Positions 59,383 through 64,000 of a DNA stretch of 64,000 nt are shown piece after piece. Numbering within the stretch: position 1 is the first letter of the stretch; every line of letters starts with the position of its first letter. The stretch is taken from contig OY757016.1 of the NCBI GenBank assembly GCA_963580285.1, positions 38,393,124 to 38,457,123 on the forward strand. Reading direction: 5' to 3'. The notes beneath the pieces were generated by a model. The model was not told the DNA's origin. It saw only the letters and a program-made list of their open reading frames with translations, and did no database searches. A program made the translations under genes and the position numbers. Source of the stretch: Lucinisca nassula (Eukaryota > Mollusca > Bivalvia > Lucinida > Lucinidae).

Positions 59383-59805
59383 AGCATCATGCAGCCCATG
59401 TTTTTCTTCAGGCCCCGATGGGCGGGGGCCGCAACACTGTACAGGTCATCCCGGGCTTCTCCAGACTTTCGGATGAGTCTTTAAACCGAGGTCCCGTCTC
59501 CGTATGACCTTAGCTGTTGGTGGGACGTAAAACTAAAACTCACTCACTCACACTGTACAGGTCATTTTGGAGACGTCACTTCCAATTTCGTGGGACTTTT
59601 ACCAGACATTGAGATGAAATGACATCTCAAGCCCTGTCGCCCAATGAAACCTATAGGGTTTATATAGATGAACGGTCTGACTTGCAACACATTTCCTAGG
59701 CAGGCTCAGAACCTCTAAGCTGTTTACCAGTACTCGTGTTCGGTCAGCTCTGCGTGGAAACATCATGCAGCTCAGTCTATTTCTGCAAGCCATGATGGGC
59801 GGGGC
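59383..59805 (-). mobile_element. Two S2 pieces with an S4 insertion
   Basis: The first piece (59383-59432) is an S2 5' end. The second starts CAACACTGTACAGGTCAT and continues after S4 to CAAGCCATGATGGGCGGGGC. The second lacks its tail. Confidence 0.75.
59434..59565 (+). mobile_element. S4 SINE, 5'-truncated, 16-bp target duplication
   Basis: ACACTGTACAGGTCAT at 59434-59449 and 59550-59565. The insert is only 100 bases, CCCGGGCTTCTCCAGACTTT to AACTCACTCACTCA. It shows 5' truncation typical of LINE machinery. Confidence 0.88.
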
Positions 59806-60665
59806 TATTCACAGAAACAGTAGGAAGTTCCAACGTTGAGTGGTAGGGGTTAAAATTAAAAAGGTTTGTTTTTATGGTTCGTATCAACTTCGAGACTATG
59901 AAGATGTGCAGGCTTACTTATAATCACAGTGTTGGGAACAGAACTTTATTGAGCATCAATGATGGGAAATGCCGAATCCGGCGTATTTTTACGCCAGATT
60001 TTGCGTAAAGTTTCCAGTCGTGGCCAGTATTTTTTCTCCTGTCGCGTTCGTCTTTGTAAATGACAGCGAGTGCTCAATTGATCAAAGGTCTGTAGGCTGG
60101 TGTGTATTGCCAATCGCGACTGCGAAAAAAAATGACAGGTCCATCTTGGGACACTCGGGTGTGCTGTGACAAATCAAGCATGTGGCTGATTAACACTTAC
60201 TGAATGTTTTGCTTCCCGGATTTTTGTACACACACTTGGATTATTGGTAATTTGATTGTTGAGAAAATGTCTGGGCATAATTAAAGAAAGCGATCATTAC
60301 CTATATTATGAAAAAAAAAAAAAAAAAAAACAGAATCGTCGATATTGCGATTCCCTATCTAACACCATTAACCATACCATCAACAAATAACAAAATGCGT
60401 TAAACTGGCAAAATAAAATCAATTTTTGGCTATATAATCTTTAAAAAAAGAATAACCAAACTAATCATAACTGAAGTTTATTTTATCAGATGCATTAGTT
60501 TGAACTTTAAAAATTGATGCGAAAATAAACAATTTTTATGTGGAAGTTCGCCATTGCGACTGACCGGAGAAATGACCCGAATTACATATGATTCAAGCCC
60601 CAAAGTCTTTCGGATCCTTACGAGACACATGTTCATGGTGCTGCCTGACACAGCGTATAATACTG
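59806..60665. other. No gene seen
   Basis: AT-rich sequence with an A-run at 60310-60331. No frame with a known domain. Confidence 0.45.
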
Positions 60666-60669
60666 GCAC

Positions 60670-60975
60670 AGCATGCAACGCTTCAGATGTCTGTAAACTT
60701 TAGCCATAAACTCCCAAAGCCTGCCCCGGCGAGTCGGACATGCAACGCTTCAGATGTCTGTTAACTTTAGCCATAAACTCCCAAAGCCTGCCCTGGCGAG
60801 TCGGACCATCCGAGCATATAAACCATATCGGTTTAACTGGGCGGCAAGGATTGAAATGTCATTTTATCTAAATGTCGGGTAAAATTTCACACAAAACTGG
60901 AAGTAATGTCTCCAAAATGACCTAAATAATGTTAATGGGGATGTTAAACCTCAAATCAAGTAAACAAACAATCTT
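60670..60975 (+). mobile_element. S2-related element with a 67-bp tandem duplication
   Basis: CATGCAACGCTTCAGATGTC to CCTGCCCCGGCGAGTCGGA occurs twice (from 60671 and 60738). The second copy continues as S2 (AAACCATATCGGTTTAACTG, GTCTCCAAAATGACC, CCTCAAATCAAGTAAAC). Confidence 0.65.
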
Positions 60976-61124
60976 ACAGAAAAGCAGAAATATTGGTCAA
61001 TTAAAGGCTGTTATTGGTCACATGAAATCTGACGGGAATGACTTGGCAGATTTTTCACATTTTTCAAAAGGGGACAACTTTCGGAACTTCCTGTTTGCTT
61101 TTCTATAAGCTTTGTCCCACGAAA

Positions 61125-61200
61125 AAGGGGTCTACTCTTAAAGGAAAGAATTTGCTCCTTAGAAGCAAATTCTTTCCTTTAAGAGTTGACCCTTATTGAC
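61125..61200. repeat. Hairpin, TCTTAAAGGAAAGAATTTGC
   Basis: CTCTTAAAGGAAAGAATTTG then CTCCTTAGAAG then CAAATTCTTTCCTTTAAGAG. The arms are about 24 bases and near perfect. A half copy is at 59035-59060. Confidence 0.7.
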
Positions 61201-61436
61201 ATGGGAGACTAAAATACGCTTGAAATAGTTGCCTCCCCTGAAGGTGTATGCATTCCACTGAAAGTCTGAAAAAATATATTTGTTCGACTCAACAGTTAGT
61301 AAAATATTTGGGTGGATTTTTGCGTGTTTTTTTCGTGATTTTATGGGCCCACCCTTTTAAATTTTGAAACCTTCCTCACAACTGAACAAAAAATAGGCGG
61401 GAAAAAAGAGAAGAAACCCAGAAAAACAAATAAGTC
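61201..61436. other. Dispersed repeat, no gene
   Basis: Shares GAAAAAATATATTTG, GGATTTTTGCGTG and AGAAACCCAGAAAAAC words with 59100-59310. Confidence 0.5.
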
Positions 61437-61572
61437 TTAACCCTTATCCTGCTGAATATATACATTTAGCCACACCATTGCCGAATGTCAAACATTAAAA
61501 TTTCACAAGCTGCATGGCAAACAGTGTAGGACCTCATCTCTGTTTGCAAAAGTAGGGGTTGTTATGGGTTAA
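61437..61572. mobile_element. M1 MITE, shortened
   Basis: TTAA at 61437-61440 and 61569-61572; left end CCCTTATCCTGCTGAATATA. The hairpin core is deleted to GCAAACAGTGTAGGACC / CTCTGTTTGC. Confidence 0.7.
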
Positions 61573-61640
61573 ATATACACTAAGTAGAAGTAAAACAAAG
61601 ATCAGGAATTGCCACTTTATAACTGAGCCTCCTGTTGTGC

Positions 61641-61940
61641 CCATTTCTGTTTGTTTGCTTGATTTGAGGTTTAACGTCCCCTTCAACACTGTATTTTGGA
61701 GACGTTGCTTCCAATTTTGTGGGATTTTAACCCGTCATTGAGATGAAATGACATCTCAAGCCCTGTCACCCAATGAAACCAATAGGGTTTATAAGTATGG
61801 GCGGGCTGCCTCGCATCGCTTTGTATGGGCAGGCTTAGATCCTCTAAGCGCTTTACCAGTACTCGTGTTGTCTGCTTGGTAGCCTCATGCAGCCCATCAA
61901 TTTCTTCAAGCCCCGATGGGCGGGGGCCGACCATTTCTGT
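61641..61940 (-). mobile_element. S2 element with 10-bp target duplication
   Basis: CCATTTCTGT at 61641-61650 and 61931-61940 flank a nearly full-length minus copy ending CCCCGATGGGCGGGGGCCG. Confidence 0.85.
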
Positions 61941-62985
61941 ATGCATTGGAATTGCACAAGGAGGATAAATTACAAGGATTTGTGTCAAAAATACATTGTG
62001 TATAAAGAAGTTGTTTTGTTAAAGCAAAATGTAGAACAAAGGGTTAATTCTTTCATGGAGGTTTAAAATATTAGGCAATAGTAATTATATATCAGTTCTC
62101 AACAAGCTGTTGTATGATAAGCGCTAGGACGTAGCAACACTAAATCAAGACGAGATGCAAAGGACTAAACTCAACCATTATAGATAAAGGTATGCACATG
62201 TATGTCATCAGACCGGACAGTCGTCGGCAGTCGCGAGCGGACGACAAAGGCGACCAGCGGAAAGGGGAAGCGTCCCCGACTGCCACCGAGTGTAGGCTGG
62301 GAAAATAGTCCCGGACTGAGATCCAAACTTTCGTTAAAGCCCTAAATTCCACTTTCTATGTAAACAGTGTAGACCCCGATTAGACGCCGCGTTCTGTGGC
62401 GCCTGATCTGAGTCTCCATTGCTTGCCAAGCCTCTCACAGCGAACATTCTCTACTGAAATCATATACGCTAATTGGTGATTGATTTTTTACATGACCCGT
62501 GGCGTCATGCAGTAGATTTTTGACAATCGCTTAGCTCCGCCCTCTCCTGTGGGTTAACCGGTATTGGATGGTGATGTTAAGTATTGCATACGGTCAGTTT
62601 GACATTATTGTCACTTGATACACCTATTCTGGTGTAGCGTGTCAGTGTTTTTTGACGTATCTGCTCTTTAATGAACCGACGGGATATGGCGTATTGCTAA
62701 CTTGCTGGGTGCGCGGTTGTATGTGTGTGTTGTTTTAACAAAGTGTGTTATGAGTATCACTATCAAGGCTAATTGAATAAACAGTTTTAATAATTTTGGT
62801 AATGTCCAGCTCTGTTTTCTTCAGATATTAAGAAGTTATTTTGGACCAATTGAAATAAAACATGAATTTGATTTTATTGGTGTAATGTAGTCTATAATTA
62901 CATGTAATAAGGAAAAGGACAGATAGCAATAAAATAAACACAACACACATAAAAAAGAATTTAAATCCATCTTGCCAATAATATT
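61941..62985. other. Core-hairpin repeat at 62280-62430, otherwise no gene
   Basis: GCCACCGAGTGTAGGCTGGG, ATAGTCCCGGACTG and GTGTAGACCCCGATTAGACG / TGGCGCCTGATCTGAG match the 39700 repeat. The rest (62440-62985) is AT-rich and I see nothing coding in it. Confidence 0.5.
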
Positions 62986-62987
62986 TT

Positions 62988-63078
62988 TCACCAATTCCAT
63001 TATTAGGACCACCCCGCTAATAAGACCGCTTTTTAGAAGTCTAGAAAGTGGTCTTAATAGCGGAATTTCCCTGTAGTA
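62988..63078. mobile_element. AAGACCACC-type element, right end
   Basis: ATTAGGACCACCCCGCTAAT to GTGGTCTTAATAGCGGAATT and TCCCTG followed by TA. The outer end matches the reversed start of the copies at 55200 and 55770. Confidence 0.55.
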
Positions 63079-63114
63079 TCATAGAGAATAAAAGACATTT
63101 TCTCCTTAAATACT

Positions 63115-63310
63115 CCAAGAAACAAATGTTGGACATTTGTAAGATATCCACTCCAAGAAATGAATGTTGTGGACATTTGTTAGAATCACCTCGCCTCGCC
63201 TAACAAATATCCACAACATTAATTTTGTTTATTGGAGAATTATATTACAAGAATCTTTCCATAGCCTCAGCATGGCGAATCTAACAAATATCCACAACAT
63301 TAATTTTGTA
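63115..63310. repeat. Repeated hairpin ends, CCACAACATTAATTTTG
   Basis: ACTCCAAGAAATGAATGTTG, TGGACATTTGTTAGAATC, CCTAACAAATATCCACAAC and ATTAATTTTGTTTATTGG repeat, with ACAAATATCCACAACATTAA present twice. Distantly like the GCCTC hairpin family. Confidence 0.5.
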
Positions 63311-63321
63311 TATTTTGTTTT

Positions 63322-63625
63322 GTTTCTTTTGGAGTTAAACGGCCCAGTCAACACTATTTTAGGTCATTTTTGAGCCGGTCGGTTTACCTATCAGCTCTTT
63401 TCCTGGGCAGGCTTACACGTAAGCGGTTAACCAGTACAGTGCACATTCTTTCGCCAGAAACTAACAACTGCCCTTCTTGAATCAGCAGAAGGGAGAGAAT
63501 GACCGTAGAAAAGATTTCATGATCAATCTCCATGAAAGAATGTTGCCGACCACAGCAGGAATCAAACTCCCGTCCTCCTGATCACCAGTCAGACGTGCAT
63601 AGGACTGAGCTACGGAGGCCGGCTT
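63322..63625 (-). mobile_element. S3 SINE
   Basis: On minus: GGCCTCCGTAGCTCAGTCC, GGGAGTTTGATTCCTGC, AGAAAGAATGTGCACTGTAC and tail GGGCCGTTTAACTCCAAAAG. Full-length order; target duplication unclear. Confidence 0.8.
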
Positions 63626-63754
63626 GTTTTTGGTAGTGTCATCTAAATATATAAACCCAGGGGTGCATTGTTTGATGCATTTGTGAAGTTCAGAAGTTTT
63701 TTTTAATTTTTTATGGAGTCAATGTAGTTGTCTATTCCTCCAATACCCGGATAC

Positions 63755-63810
63755 TACTAACAGGCGCCCAGTCGCCCAAGGGGCCTAAATTCTTGCCTGG
63801 GCGCCTAAGT
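63755..63810. repeat. Small hairpin AGGCGCCCAG
   Basis: AGGCGCCCAGTCGCCC at 63761 and CTGGGCGCCT at 63797 pair over a loop of about 26 bases. Confidence 0.55.
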
Positions 63811-63901
63811 CTTGTATAAAAATGCCTATTAACTTAATGTAAAATTTGGATTTATAGCAGTGTGGGTGCCGAAAGCAAAATGCTTAGTCTGTACCCCTGC
63901 T

Positions 63902-64000
63902 GAATAGATTGGGCTGCATGGGGCTTTTGTTCAGAGCTGAAACTGACCGAACTTGAGTACTGGTAAACTGCTTAGAAGGTTAAAGTGGTGCTAGTCGGAC
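63902..64000 (+). mobile_element. S2 element running off the window
   Basis: GATTGGGCTGCATGGGGC, AGAGCTGAAACTGACCG, GAGTACTGGTAAACTGCTTA and GTGCTAGTCGGAC are in S2 order; the copy is cut by the window end. Confidence 0.7.

Overview
This window looks like AT-rich, non-coding nuclear DNA of a metazoan, most likely a bivalve mollusc. The reasons are the sequence itself: no compact operon-like genes, many tRNA-headed SINEs, LINE fragments with endonuclease and reverse-transcriptase motifs, dense short inverted-repeat elements (MITEs), and many arrays of 120-190 bp units with subterminal inverted ends, an architecture known from bivalve 'pearl'-type elements. I found no confident host gene. The only non-transposon reading frame worth keeping is an unidentified one on the minus strand at 30826-31083.

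Layout: 1-1370 holds a TTAA-flanked MITE and a degenerate tandem array. 1440-3668 is a palindrome-bordered element with a regular series of poly-G / AGCT-dyad / poly-C modules. 3735-8880 is a 31-bp minisatellite broken by a TTAA MITE and by a LINE fragment, which is itself split by a 160-bp-unit array. 8.9-20 kb is MITE- and SINE-rich, including a MITE inserted in a SINE and a SINE inserted in a MITE within 1.1 kb. 20-31 kb holds three pearl-like arrays, a TA-flanked MITE, a LINE endonuclease scrap and a 156-bp array with A-B-A-B order. 30.7-33.2 kb has two arrays of a GGATATCC-centred palindrome around the unidentified reading frame, nested SINEs, and a SINE that looks chimeric.

The most striking structure is 35412-41639. 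Four layers are visible: an outer TA-flanked inverted-repeat element; inside it a tandem-array element; inside that a foldback element (37173-41343) with roughly 1.1-kb inverted arms and a direct TCCTG repeat at both edges; and inside its spacer a minisatellite of about 22 bp. 42-48 kb has further inverted repeats and MITEs. 46.4-54.3 kb has more arrays, one nested inside another and several rich in AGGTCA half-sites. 55.99-57.37 kb is a 5'-truncated, frameshifted LINE reverse transcriptase. 57.7-64 kb is mainly SINEs.

Working names used below. MITEs: M1 (ends CCCTTGTCCTGCTGA), M2 (CCCATTTTGTACC) and M3 (CCCTTAAGAC / CCATAAAATGCCAATCAC), all TTAA-flanked and sharing a central hairpin. SINE-like families: S1 (tRNA head plus V-domain-like centre), S2 (no tRNA head seen), S3, S4, S5 and S6 (tRNA heads). 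'Array' means a pearl-like tandem-repeat element. All positions were read by eye, so element edges without a target duplication are accurate to about 10-20 bases.
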